Of a DNA stretch of 64,000 nucleotides, positions 39,237 to 49,400 are shown piece by piece. The DNA comes from Anthracocystis setariae. Its lineage: Eukaryota > Basidiomycota > Ustilaginomycetes > Ustilaginales > Ustilaginaceae. The translations under genes and the position numbers were made by a program. How positions within the stretch are numbered: position 1 is the stretch's first letter; every line of letters starts with the position of its first letter. The stretch is taken from contig CAKMXJ010000005.1 in assembly GCA_928724745.1 (NCBI GenBank), positions 496,001 through 560,000 on the forward strand, read 5' to 3'. A model generated the notes under the pieces. It searched no databases and had not been told where the DNA came from. It saw only the letters and a program-made list of their open reading frames with translations.

Positions 39237-42110
39237 CTACTCTGCCCTCCTCCCCTGAACAGTGGCAGACAACACCTCTGCCGCATACCTGACCTTGCCC
39301 ACCAGACTCCTAACCTTCCTCCTCTCAGCTGGCTTAGTCTTGCAACACTCTCGCTCACCCTTGACCAAATTAAACCTACCCCTCTCCTCCTCCTCCTGCT
39401 CCCTCCTACTCCTATCCGCACAAGCGATACTGACAAACTCCGAGAGCGACCAACTCGTCATCCTCGGCACGCCACCCGTTCTATCCAAAGGCTCGATCAC
39501 CGAGATCACCTGACCACCCTGAGTTAAAAACAGCTTGGTATGGTCGTAAAAATTCAACTGCACCGTACCGTTTGAGAGTCGGAAGACGATGGCGTCTTTG
39601 GTTTTGTACCATTTGTGCACGAATGTCATCCCACTCGTCCTTTCCACATCCGAAAAGGTCAACGGCGAATCGGCACCGTATAGCCTATCCATGATTTCCT
39701 TTTCAAAATACTTCATCACCCTAACTCGCGAGTGGAGTTCCTTGGGTACCGATCCACTCTCCTCCAACGATGATGCGGTTGGGTTGCAAGGCATGACAAA
39801 GTTGTCGCGCTTCAATTGATCCGTCCGAACGCCCGCCTTGGCCGCATTGCGAATCGTAGAGATATAGTCCACATGTAGTTTTGAAGCACTGAGAACCATA
39901 CTTGTCGCGTCGCGGAAATACACGCCGACCGTACCATCGCTCAACGCATAACCCAATCCATACCGCTCCGAATGGTCGAGCCAGGAGATTAGGAACGTCT
40001 TTGGCGATTCCGGATGGATGCGCGTTCCGTTCAAATCGCACACCTTTTCGACGTATCGGATGGAATCCACCGCCGACGTAGCCGGCGCCACATACAGCTG
40101 GTTTTTATCCAAGCACGCTAGCGCCTCTTCGAGATGGCTAATGATCACCTCGATCGATGTCTTGGTCTTTTTCACTCCATCCGCAAGAGCAGTTGAGCTG
40201 CCCACGGATGCAAGTGTCGCACGTGACGACGAGGTCGCCATTCCATACTGCTCGCCCACCACATTCGTCAATGTCGACGCCGTCGACAACGGCCTAGCGG
40301 CAACACCAGACGACGATGACGATGACGACGTTACCAGCCTCGCCTTGTGCTGCAACGCCCTCTTGTCCTCGTCCATCTGCTGCTGGTACTGCTGGCCGAT
40401 ATTAGCGTTCCTGGAATACATCCTTGCGAACTCATGCCTAGCCACCGTGGCCGCTGGAGGAGGTGGAGCCATGGGATTTGCATTCTCCTTATCCGCCACT
40501 GCCGCTGCACTTGCCCTGGACAAGGTCAACGACGAAAGTTGCTTGGCTAGACTATTCGCTGTGGATCGCGCAAAGCTCTGCGGTGGTGGAGCGGGAGCTT
40601 TGATCAGCGGCTGTCTTCCCGCCTTGAGCAATGCCGAAATGGGTGATTCGGGTTGGATCGCATGGTTAGCCTCGCGATCCAACTTCTCCCTCCTCTCCTC
40701 GACCATTTCGGCGTTTTCCAACTCGCTCCTAGCATCCACAACCACTTCGACTGGCTCGTGTGCGTCGGAATACAGGTCTCCATTCTGGGACGCGGGCGAG
40801 TCGGCGATGAGATCGTCAGCACGCTCATCCCAGCCTGCCTGTTTTTTGAGCAGCTCGAGGTTTCTCGCCGACTCTCGCGCTGTGATGGGTGGCAGTGTCG
40901 ATGTACCCTTGGTGTTCTTGGGAGGTACAGTGAGGGGTACGGGACCGCAACGGAACCAGGCATGGTTCATGATCTGAACGAGCGTTGGTCGTTGAGCTGG
41001 ATTGTGCGTAAGGATACGTGTGATCAGATCGATAGCTTGAACCGACAACCCGGCCGAAACCGGGATCTCGTATGCATTCTGACGAATCCTCTCATAAATC
41101 TCATCCACCTCGGGAGTCTGAAACGGAGGCTTACCAACAAGCAACGTATACAGAATCACACCGACACTCCAAATATCCACCTCGAAACTATGCCCCTGAC
41201 CCTGATCGTACAGAATCTCGGGAGCAATGTAATTTGGAGTACCACAAACCGTCTTCTTCCTCTCTTCGGGATGCTTTAGTAAAGCGGCGAGACCAAAGTC
41301 GCCAATCTTGACATGCATCTTGTCGTCGAGAAAGATGTTGCCGAGTTTGAGGTCACGGTGAATGATGCTGTTTTGATGCAAGTTTTGCGTACCCGCCAGG
41401 ATCTGGACCATAAAGTATCGTGCTTCGGGTTCGGTGTAAGGACCACGTTTCTTGACGATATCGTTGAGCGAACCATTGCGACAAAGTTCGAGTCGAAAGT
41501 AAACGTTGGTGTCGTCTTCAAAGCAGTCTTCGAACTTGACCACATGGATGTGATCGACCGACTTATGAATCATGATCTCGGCAAGGATCTTTTGCCTATT
41601 CTTGCTCGACTTTCCAATAGCAGACTTGGCAATCACCTTGAACGCTTTGCGTCCACCCTGATCGTCCACAGCCAAGTAGACTCTAGCAAAACCACCCTAG
41701 AAAAAATGACACAGAAGCATGGCACAAATGTGGGAATCTGGTTAGCCGGCGTAGGAACCAAGAGGCAAGAGGCAAGAGGCAAGTGAGGAAAGCATGTGGG
41801 GGATGTGAAAACGCCAATGGCGACTTACCTGACCGAGAAGATCGCCACGTCTGAACGCCCTTCCTTCCGAGTCGATGATGACTCTCGGGGGTGGTGGCAG
41901 AGGAGGTTTTTTGGGTTTGGATGATGTGGCAGCGGGCGCAGCTTCTGTTTTAGATTCGGTTTTGGCGAGGGCACTTGATGCGGGTCGTGAACGGGATGGG
42001 ATGCCAGCGGATGGTGTGGTTGATTTTGCTGATGCTGTGCGTGTGTATCCAGGACGAGGAGGAAGCTCATGGGCGAGCGGAGAAGGCGCTGTTGCCACGG
42101 TGGAAGCCAT
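39237..42110 (-). CDS. CDC5: Polo-like serine/threonine kinase (one intron)
   Basis: 913-residue polo kinase controlling mitotic entry, spindle and cytokinesis. Exon 1 is 42110-41829 (94 codons); the intron is 41828-41697 (132 bases, GTAAGT ... TTTCTAG); exon 2 is 41696-39237. The intron falls inside the Gly-rich loop (GDLLGQ | GGFARVYLAV). ATP-binding Lys114 lies in AFKVIAK; the catalytic loop is IIHRDLKLGN (Asp209); DFG Asp is 227. The T-loop is KKTVCGTPNYIAPE with Thr243 as the expected activation site. The kinase domain ends near 342. The two polo boxes follow a long disordered linker: SWLDHSERYGLGYALSDGTV and MTFVHKWYKTKDAIVFRLSN, with the phosphopeptide-binding DHTKLFL conserved. Yeast Cdc5 has 705 residues; the extra length is in the linker. 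Divergent from the AKR gene. Confidence 0.95.
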
Positions 42111-42195
42111 GGCTGTATGCTTTGCTATGTAAACGCTGAGAGGTTCGAGCGAAGGATGATATCGAGCTGAATGGCGAGTATTGACTACTGATGGT

Positions 42196-42196
<1 letters not shown>

Positions 42197-42228
<32 letters not shown>

Positions 42229-42236
42229 GCTGTTGC
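42197..42236. repeat. (TTG)n microsatellite
   Basis: About 13 trinucleotide units in the polo kinase leader/promoter. Confidence 0.9.
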
Positions 42237-42367
42237 CTCGATCGAGCCGAGCAGAGCTGGTAGTGATGAAGCAAGGTAGGAGCGATGCAGATGTGTTGTC
42301 GAGTCAAAGTATGGTGAAGAGAAGACAAAATGCTTGAGGTGATGAAGGCAGGTGTAGTAGTAGTAGA

Positions 42368-42407
42368 GGGAGGAGGAGGAGGAGGAGGAGGAGGAGGAGG
42401 AGGAGGG
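42368..42407. repeat. (GGA)n microsatellite
   Basis: About 13 GGA units, purine-rich, between polo kinase and the aldo/keto reductase. Confidence 0.9.
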
Positions 42408-43289
42408 GAAGTCAGATGCAATTAAGCTAAGCTGTGGATCAAGTCAAGGCGGAGGAAAGCTAGGGTCGAGTAGGAAAGTTGTTGGTTTGGCAACAGAGTG
42501 TGGCAGCTGGCAGTTCAAGGTAAATACACGCGGTGGCAGTCACAGAGTGGGCGATGAGGGACGAACAAATCATCATGCACGTTTGTGCATACTGTAGTGT
42601 AGCTGGCTGGCTTGATTGCATGCAAAGCGTAGATTGCAACCCAACATGGCTTTGGATTCACAGCTAGAAGCAGCAATCAGTACATGGTGCGACTACGGAT
42701 CCGATTTGGTACTTGCACCATCTCATGGTCGCCCAAGATCCACTGACCATCCATAGCTAAGGATCAGAGATGGTTTGATGGCATCAGGTTGAAATGGATG
42801 GAACGACATTGTTCAATGCAACCATGTCACCGCTGTCAAACACAGCCAAAGCCACAAACACACACACACACACAGTGTACAGTCACAGTCGCGCCTCGGT
42901 GCAACCAACTGCATTCAGACGCGACCTCTGCACTCGACCATCACGTGCGAATTCGGTCTCCTTTTTTTTGTTGTTATCTGCTTGAATGAAGTGGCGTAAC
43001 ACTTTGATCTTTTTTTTTTTTTTTTTTGAGCTGCCTCCACTTTCTCCATGTAAGATTCCACCGGAAGTGGATCAAGCGCACCGCACCGCACGGTCCTCCG
43101 CGGGAATGTTGTCAGCCATCAGCCATCAGCCATCAGCCGTGGCACTGGTTGGTGCGCAGCCATTCCCCCTCTTATGCATAAATACCACCATCTTGTGCCT
43201 ACCCCAATCCACTCCAATCCAACACAACTCCCATCCTTTGCTACAACAACACCACCACCAACTCGTACACCCTCCTTGAACCTGAAACA

Positions 43290-44387
43290 ATGACCAAGCA
43301 AACCATCAGTCTCGGCGGATCCGCGTCGCACATCAACGTCGGCCGTGTCGCTTTCGGATGTATGGGTATGACTTGGGTCGCCAATCCTGTTGCCGACGAG
43401 CAAGCCTTCGAAACCATCAAGGCTGCCGTCGACTCTGGCTGCAACTTTCTCAACTCGGGTGCCTTCTACGGCCCTCCCACCGATCCCTATGCCAACCTCA
43501 AGCTGCTGCGTCGATTCTACGATGCCTACCCGGACTACAAACAAAAGACCATCCTCTCGGTCAAGGGCGGTACCGACATCGACTTGTACAAAGCCAAAGG
43601 CATGGCGGGCTTCCACTTTGACGCGTCCATCGCCGCACTTGAGAAGGACCTCGTCGGCATTCGTCAACATCTCGGCAGCGATCAAGGTGGCAAACAACTC
43701 GACATCTACGAAATGGCACGTCGCGATGTCAACACTTCGGTCACAGATACCATGTACAACATGCTCTCGCTCTCCTCGCTTACCTACACGGACAAATCGG
43801 GCAAGCAGGTTACGGGCAAAGGTCTGTTTGGCCATATCTCGTTGAGCGAGGTCGGTCTGGCTACCATCCAAGAGGCAGTCAAAGTCGCACCGATCGCATG
43901 CGTTGAGTTGGAGATCAGTCCATGGGAGACCGAAGCGTTTACGTTGGGTATTGTCGACTTTTGCTCCAAGCACCACATTCCGATCCTTGCTTACTCTCCC
44001 ACCGGTCGTGGGCTGCTTACAGGAACCTTAAAGAGCTCGGCCGATATCCCAGAGGGCGACCCGCGTCATCATCTTGACCGTCTTAACAAGCAGAACTTGG
44101 CCGCAAATCTTGAACTCGCCAACGACTTTATTCAGGCGGCCAAGCAGCAGAAACCTGAATGCACGCCGACGCAGATGGGTCTCGCCTGGCTCATCGCCAG
44201 CAGCCATGTCATCATCCCCCTCCCGGGTACAAAGAATGCAACTAGGGCAAACGAAAATGCGCAGGCCGCTTCGATTGAGTTGAGTGCAGAGACTAAGGAA
44301 AGGCTGGATGGAAAGGTCAAGCAGTTCGATGTTGCCGGTGGAAGATACAGTGAGGCTGCAAGGAAGCACATTCCTTTGTGGGGATAG
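43290..44387 (+). CDS. Aldo/keto reductase, pyridoxal-reductase-like
   Basis: 365-residue NADPH-dependent (alpha/beta)8-barrel enzyme. It most resembles fission yeast Plr1 (pyridoxal to pyridoxine): GRVAFGCMGMTWVANP at the start, GCNFLNSGAFYGPP with Tyr60 as the acid catalyst, and Lys92 in TILSVKGG. The canonical Asp of the tetrad is Asn55, and the canonical His region reads DIYEMARRD; both changes are typical of the Plr1 group rather than signs of decay. SPWETEAF, LAYSPTGRGLLTG and the cofactor-binding IIPLPGTKNATRANEN complete the barrel. ATG at 43290 lies just after the AAACA context. A role in vitamin B6 salvage follows from the subfamily; the true substrate is not proven. Confidence 0.9.
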   Translation: MTKQTISLGGSASHINVGRVAFGCMGMTWVANPVADEQAFETIKAAVDSGCNFLNSGAFYGPPTDPYANLKLLRRFYDAYPDYKQKTILSVKGGTDIDLYKAKGMAGFHFDASIAALEKDLVGIRQHLGSDQGGKQLDIYEMARRDVNTSVTDTMYNMLSLSSLTYTDKSGKQVTGKGLFGHISLSEVGLATIQEAVKVAPIACVELEISPWETEAFTLGIVDFCSKHHIPILAYSPTGRGLLTGTLKSSADIPEGDPRHHLDRLNKQNLAANLELANDFIQAAKQQKPECTPTQMGLAWLIASSHVIIPLPGTKNATRANENAQAASIELSAETKERLDGKVKQFDVAGGRYSEAARKHIPLWG

Positions 44388-44507
44388 TTTTTTTGCATCC
44401 ACCAGTTGATGTCGTTCTTTTCTGTCTCACTTTAAATGCGTGTGCCAATTCGGAGAATAGATACCATGGAAAGTACTGTACACCATCGGTTTGTTTGATT
44501 CTACACG

Positions 44508-44510
<3 letters not shown>

Positions 44511-44570
<60 letters not shown>
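44511..44570. repeat. (CT)30 microsatellite
   Basis: Sixty bases of perfect CT, downstream of the aldo/keto reductase. Confidence 0.95.
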
Positions 44571-44573
<3 letters not shown>

Positions 44574-44631
44574 CTGTTGTTGTTCATACTGAAGCACGGT
44601 TATTTGATTTTTGAGACCTGCATTTTGTTTC

Positions 44632-44657
44632 TTTTTTTTTTTTTTTTTTTTTTTTTT
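44632..44657. repeat. Poly-T run, 26 bases
   Basis: T26 followed by C and T6, about 165 bases upstream of the RRM gene start. Confidence 0.9.
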
Positions 44658-44822
44658 CTTTTTTGGTGGTGGAGCGACGATCGAGGATTTTCTCGGACCG
44701 CGGCAAGCAAGTGTAGTGTAGTGTAGTGTTTTAGCCATTATTTGACATTATTGAACCTTGGGACCAACTTTTCTTTTGCTCGACCATGTTGGATAGCTCG
44801 ACGTTGTGTTGCACGATCCAAC

Positions 44823-45314
44823 ATGTCGGCGGCGGCGGTATCGAGTACGATCTACGTTGGTAACCTACCCACCCACATTGACGAGACTCAATTCGCCACC
44901 TACTTCTCCGTCTTTGGCGATATCGTTTCGATCTCACTCCCCACTGCCACTGCCACTGCCACCGCCGCGGCGGCGACGACGACGACCCCCCTCGGCAGGA
45001 ACAAAGGTTTTGGCTTCCTCACCTTCTCCCACCCCGACAACGCTGCTGACGCCCTCGATAATATGCATCTCAACACCATTCATGGTAAAACCATCCACGT
45101 AAATTTCGCCGATTCACCCAAATTCAAACACAACTCGAAACGAGGCGCGGTATGGGATGATGAGGTACGTTAACACTCCTCTTCTTCCCCCTTTCTTTGA
45201 TGCGGTAGTGTGGATACTAACGATGATGAACTTTTTTTTTTTTTTTTTGGGGGCGGTGGTTTGGGAAAGGAGTATATTAAACAGTATGCTGGTGGTGAAG
45301 ATGGAGCTTCTTGA
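44823..45314 (+). CDS. Small single-RRM protein resembling the RRM of cyclophilin PPIE/CYP33 (one intron)
   Basis: 128 residues. Exon 1 is 44823-45164 (114 codons, phase 0); intron 45165-45269 has donor GTACGT, a perfect TACTAAC branch site at 45215-45221 and acceptor AAAG; exon 2 is 45270-45314 (14 codons plus TGA). RNP2 is TIYVGNLP and RNP1 is NKGFGFLTF. The beta2-beta3 loop is expanded by a Thr-Ala repeat (TATATATAAAATTTT). After the RRM comes GAVWDDEEYIKQYAGG, which corresponds to the PVWSDDDWLKKF segment after the RRM of the spliceosomal cyclophilin PPIE; here the protein ends with no isomerase domain. An RNA-binding role in splicing is an inference. It ends 39 bases from the stop of the next gene on the opposite strand. 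Confidence 0.82.
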
Positions 45315-45353
45315 AGACTTGAAACTACTTGTGCCAGGGGGGGGGGAGGGGGG

Positions 45354-46034
45354 TTAGAGGGTGGGAAGACGGGCACCATACGTCTCCCCCACCACCCTTA
45401 ACAACTCCTTCTCTGCTAACAAAACCTCCATCGTCCTCACAAACCTCTCCCCATCCACTTCACTCAATCCACTCGTCAACCTATCCACATTCTCCTCACT
45501 CAACAACCTTAACAACCTCGAATACCTCTCCCTCAACCTCTGCACCGGAGTAAAATGCTGGGCAACTACATTCTCGGGATGCAAAGCCGTCTGCAACTCA
45601 TCCTCGGCTTTCAAACCTATTCTGTTGAATAGATCCAAAAATCCTATCTGGTCTCGGGGGGGGATGGGTTGTTGTGTTGAGACGAGATGGTGGAGATGGT
45701 TGGTGACGGTTTCGATTTCGTTTCGCGATGAGGTTTGAAGGTAGGCTGGGTGGTCAGAGGTGAGTAGCGTGGTGTAGGTGGAGTAGGCTCGAGAACGGTC
45801 TCGTGGAGAGATGAGTGGCGCGAAACGTGCCGGTTGATCACGGTAGAGGTTGAGTGGGTAGAGCAACGAGCGGTACAAGGCTTCGTACGAAGACGGCGTC
45901 GAGACTGTCGTGGTAATAGCTGGAACGCTGACTCGCAGCGAAGGTCGAACCCTTCGTGGTGGTGGCATACCTTGCACAACCACCACAACCACCACCACCA
46001 TAATCAACATGCAGAAACGCTCGAGTACAACCAT
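45354..46034 (-). CDS. Unknown protein, possibly LYR-like, with hydrophobic N-terminus
   Basis: 226 residues if it starts at ATG 46034 (MVVLERFCMLI then eight Val), which lies about 62 bases after a TATA-like box. Later ATGs, such as 45968 (MPPPRRVRPSLRV), remain possible, and the poly-Val stretch, encoded by GTG/GTT repeats, may be partly noncoding. The body is helical: YEALYRSLLYPLNLYRD contains a tyrosine/arginine pattern reminiscent of LYR mitochondrial assembly factors. It continues with ETVTNHLHHLVSTQ, DLFNRIGLKAEDELQTALHP and ENVDRLTSGLSEVDGERFVR. I do not recognise the family. The Arg-rich start after the hydrophobic run might act as a mitochondrial presequence. It is tail-to-tail with the RRM gene. 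Confidence 0.6.
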   Translation of the reverse strand: MVVLERFCMLIMVVVVVVVVQGMPPPRRVRPSLRVSVPAITTTVSTPSSYEALYRSLLYPLNLYRDQPARFAPLISPRDRSRAYSTYTTLLTSDHPAYLQTSSRNEIETVTNHLHHLVSTQQPIPPRDQIGFLDLFNRIGLKAEDELQTALHPENVVAQHFTPVQRLRERYSRLLRLLSEENVDRLTSGLSEVDGERFVRTMEVLLAEKELLRVVGETYGARLPTL

Positions 46035-46095
46035 CCTCGCAAAAATATCCCTCACACACTCACTCACCGAGACCAATGGCCACGCAAAAGGTGCC

Positions 46096-46105
46096 TTTAT
46101 ATAAA
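46096..46105 (-). promoter_or_regulatory. TATA-like box
   Basis: TTTATATAAA, palindromic, 62-71 bases upstream of the ATG at 46034. It is one of the few clear TATA boxes in the window. Confidence 0.5.
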
Positions 46106-46227
46106 CCAACCCCCCCCCTCCCGGCCGTCGCCCTCTTTCATCTTCCCCCTCGTCGTCAAAACCACCCCCCCCCCAACCCAAACGCTCACATCGGCAATTG
46201 CCTTACCAACCCCCCCAACCCTCCCTC

Positions 46228-46229
<2 letters not shown>

Positions 46230-46261
<32 letters not shown>
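46230..46261. repeat. (AC)n microsatellite
   Basis: About 15 AC units in a C-rich stretch between two minus-strand genes. Confidence 0.9.
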
Positions 46262-46262
<1 letters not shown>

Positions 46263-46482
46263 TTCCATCCATCCCTCCCTCCCGTGGAAAGCTCCCCTCG
46301 AGCCTAAACCCGGGACGTCTCTTTATTCGCCGCAATGCAGTAAATCTCGTGATTCAAAATTCGCACACCATACCCGAAACCCAACATGAAATGAAACGAA
46401 AGAAAAAAAAAAAAGAGAGACACCGTCCGTAAGTTAATAAACATTTTCTGAATAAAACAACCCTAGAATGGCAACAGCAACA

Positions 46483-49400
46483 TTAAGTGGGCTGTAAGAA
46501 ATCACCGTCGGCGGTATGCCAGGAGACGAGCGACGCCGCCGACGGTTCAGCCGAATGACGACCTGCTGTTGTGGTGTTGATGAACAAGTCTTGATCCTTT
46601 GTCGGACTTGCACTCAAAGCCGATTCAGTGTTGACGTTGTTGTTGTTGTTGTTATTGTTGTTGAACCTTTCGTGATACTTTGCGACGTTCGATTTGGTCG
46701 GCGTGGTTTCGTTGGTCGATTTGTACGTAGCTCCCGAAACATTCCTCGACCCACTCGCCACGGGATACGGGTTCATACCATTGTCGTACTCGTCTGCGAA
46801 ACCTTCGTCAAAGGCGCGCGAAAAGCTATCCGTCGACGCCTTCATGTTCAACATCGGTCCAACACCCAAACTGCCCTGCTGACTCGTCTCAACCCGAAGA
46901 GCCGCTGCCAACCCAGCCTGGTCGTGCGCATTCTGCCTCATCACCGGCGTCGTTATTTCGCCTTGCGCCTGAAGCGAATCCGGATCGTAAAACGACAATC
47001 CCGAAACCGCGCCATTGTTGCGGTCATACTCGCCTCCGCCGGCACTGCGACCTTGCATCTGTCCGTAACCACCACCAACCACATCATGACGTGGATAATG
47101 ATCTTCGTAGTCTCCAGCCGGAATTGGATCCGCCGAAGTCACCGAAACATCGTCATCTTCACCAACGACAGACAACCCTTTGAACTTTTGTTCATGACGC
47201 TGTCGCTCCGTTGATCGCTTAGCGGCAAAAAAGAGTTCGTTGGTCTGGGCCTCCAAATCGCGATCGCTGTTCGTCTTGAACGAGTCATCCGTGTTCTCTT
47301 CGTCGTCATCCTGGGGTCCGCCGGCTGCCTTGTTAGTGTTCCTCTTGCGCTTGTGATGTTCAATACCAAGCTGTTCCTTGAGATCTCCCTTGGTCCAAGC
47401 CTCACGCAGCAGATCGTGTTCGTTGGGATGGAACGACGAACGCCAAGCACGGCAGAAAAAGCGAGGCAGCAGAGACACCACCGTCGTGAGCAGAACCACC
47501 GCCCAAAAGTTGATAGTCCCGTAAAGCCAGAAACCAACGTTGCGCATGGCGAACACTGGGAAATTCGAGTAGATCACCGTCCAGATGTAGACACTGAGCA
47601 GCGAGATTATCTCGATAGCCCAGAACAGAGCCGTCCAGTGCTTGGCGATCAGACCAGCGTACAAGTTGGCCGTGGTGACAGCAGCTGACGCAATCGCCGT
47701 TCCGAACATCGACAGACTGCCCATCTCATGGCCGCCAGCACTGATCATAGGCCCATACTTGTACAACCACCACGGAATGTAGTAACACACCGCTCCTTGG
47801 AACGCAGCATCGAGCATGCACATGTAGAAGAGGAATTTGGTATACTCCTTGCCCTCGATACCTCGTTTGTAAGCCTGTGGGAACGAAGGGAGTGCCTTGA
47901 TGTTGACCACCTGGTCGAGCGCGCCGATGAAGATGACGCAAAGCGAGCTGAACACGAGGTTGTACAGCAGAACGTAGGTGTAATCGAAGATGTACGAGCC
48001 AGTAAAGTCCGAGTCGATCTGGTAGTAGAAAAGAATCGAGGTCCAGATGATGTTCTTGTAGAAGAATACCTTGTGCAGATCCGAGATACGATGGTAACAC
48101 AGTTGGCCGTGCACCAACAGTAGACGCGTGAGGAACCTGAACTGACCGATAGCGTAGTCGGCGCTCATAGCAGCCTGGGCGCCTTCAAGCCCAGCAATGC
48201 CGATTCCGATGTGGGCCTCTTGAATCATGGCAACATCATTGGCACCGTCGCCAATGGCGAGCGTCATCGCATCTTTCCCTTCCTTGACCAGCTTGACTGT
48301 GAGTGCCTTTTGCGCCGGAGAGACACGGCAGCAGACGACCGCTTCACATTGCGTGGTGAGAGCAAGGAACAAGGGTCGAAGATTGGAATCCAAGGCATAG
48401 CGCAGCGTCTCTCCGTCAATGACCACGGCAAAGCCATCTTTCGGCGCCTGCTCGGTCCGCTCCACGGTGAGACGGTTCTTGTGCACCTTGCCCCTCTTGC
48501 CCTTGCCAACACGCTCTTCGACCACCACCGGTCTACCCGCTGCAGCGATCTTGTTGCAAGCAGCCTCGAGCTGGGCTCTTGTCCCCGTCTCGTGGTCCGC
48601 CGAAATGATCATAATCTCCATGTCCGACGTAAGAAGATTGCAACTGAATCCGATCTCGATAGCCGTCTGCAGCTTGTCACCTGTCAAAATCCACAGCTTG
48701 ATGCCAGCATTATGAAGCGTCTCGATTGCCTCGGGGACACCCACTTGCAGCTTGTCTTCGAGGGCAGTGGCACCGAGCAGGGTCAGGTCGACCTCGATCT
48801 TTTCATTGGCTTCATCGATGGCTTCATCGCGGTCGGTCAGACTGGCGCTGGCTTCATCGTGGATACGCGCCCACTCCAGATACTCGGACTCTTCAAGATA
48901 GCGATAGGCGATGCAAAGGGTGCGCAAACCGGCGTTGGCGAAAGTCTCGAGATCGTTGAAAGTGGTTTGCTTGAACTCCTCAGGATGGTCTTTGCGAAGA
49001 CGTTGGTAGATGACGGAGTCGGCGCCTTTGGTGATCATGAGGATGCGACCGTCGCTCTCGCGCACGATGACCGACATTCGTTTCCTCGTGCTGTTGAACT
49101 CGAGCACCTTGAGTGGTGTATAACGCTCAGGCTGGCCAAGCACCTCGATGTCGACCGTAGTGTTGTTCTTGGCGATGAAAACGGCGCCCGCATCTCTAGC
49201 AGCCGCAACGAGGGCTGCCTCATCGGGTGATTCGGCCTTATAGTCCACCGTGTACGGATCATTGCCGTCAGGTCGATCAGCAAGTGCGGTATGACAGAGA
49301 GCCAACGCACGGAAGAAAGTGACAATGTTTTTTCGCTGAGGATCCGAGGCGTTTGCGGCCAGTGTTTCGGCCATAGGTGGCGAGATCAACGTCATCTTGT

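Larger units (their letters stand above)
42111..43289. promoter_or_regulatory. Divergent promoter region, polo kinase / aldo-keto reductase
   Basis: 1.18 kb with several microsatellites: (TTG)n at 42197-42236, (GGA)n at 42368-42407, (AC)n near 42856-42874, T14-T17 runs near 42963 and 43010, and (CAGCCAT)3 at 43113-43138. No gene supported. Confidence 0.55.
44388..44822. other. Intergenic with long (CT)30 and T26 tracts
   Basis: 435 bases between two plus-strand genes. It is dominated by a (CT)30 run and a T26 run, listed separately. No gene seen. Confidence 0.6.
46035..46482. other. Intergenic: promoter of the unknown gene and 3' side of the P4-ATPase
   Basis: 448 bases, C-rich on the plus strand, with runs of C and the (AC)n repeat; the TATA-like box is listed separately. 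Confidence 0.55.

Noticed and set aside
43119..43976. 285-codon minus-strand frame overlapping the aldo/keto reductase
   Set aside because: Antisense to a full barrel enzyme, with no recognisable motif.
48211..49230. 339-codon plus-strand frame inside the P4-ATPase gene
   Set aside because: Antisense to the conserved P and N domains of the ATPase.
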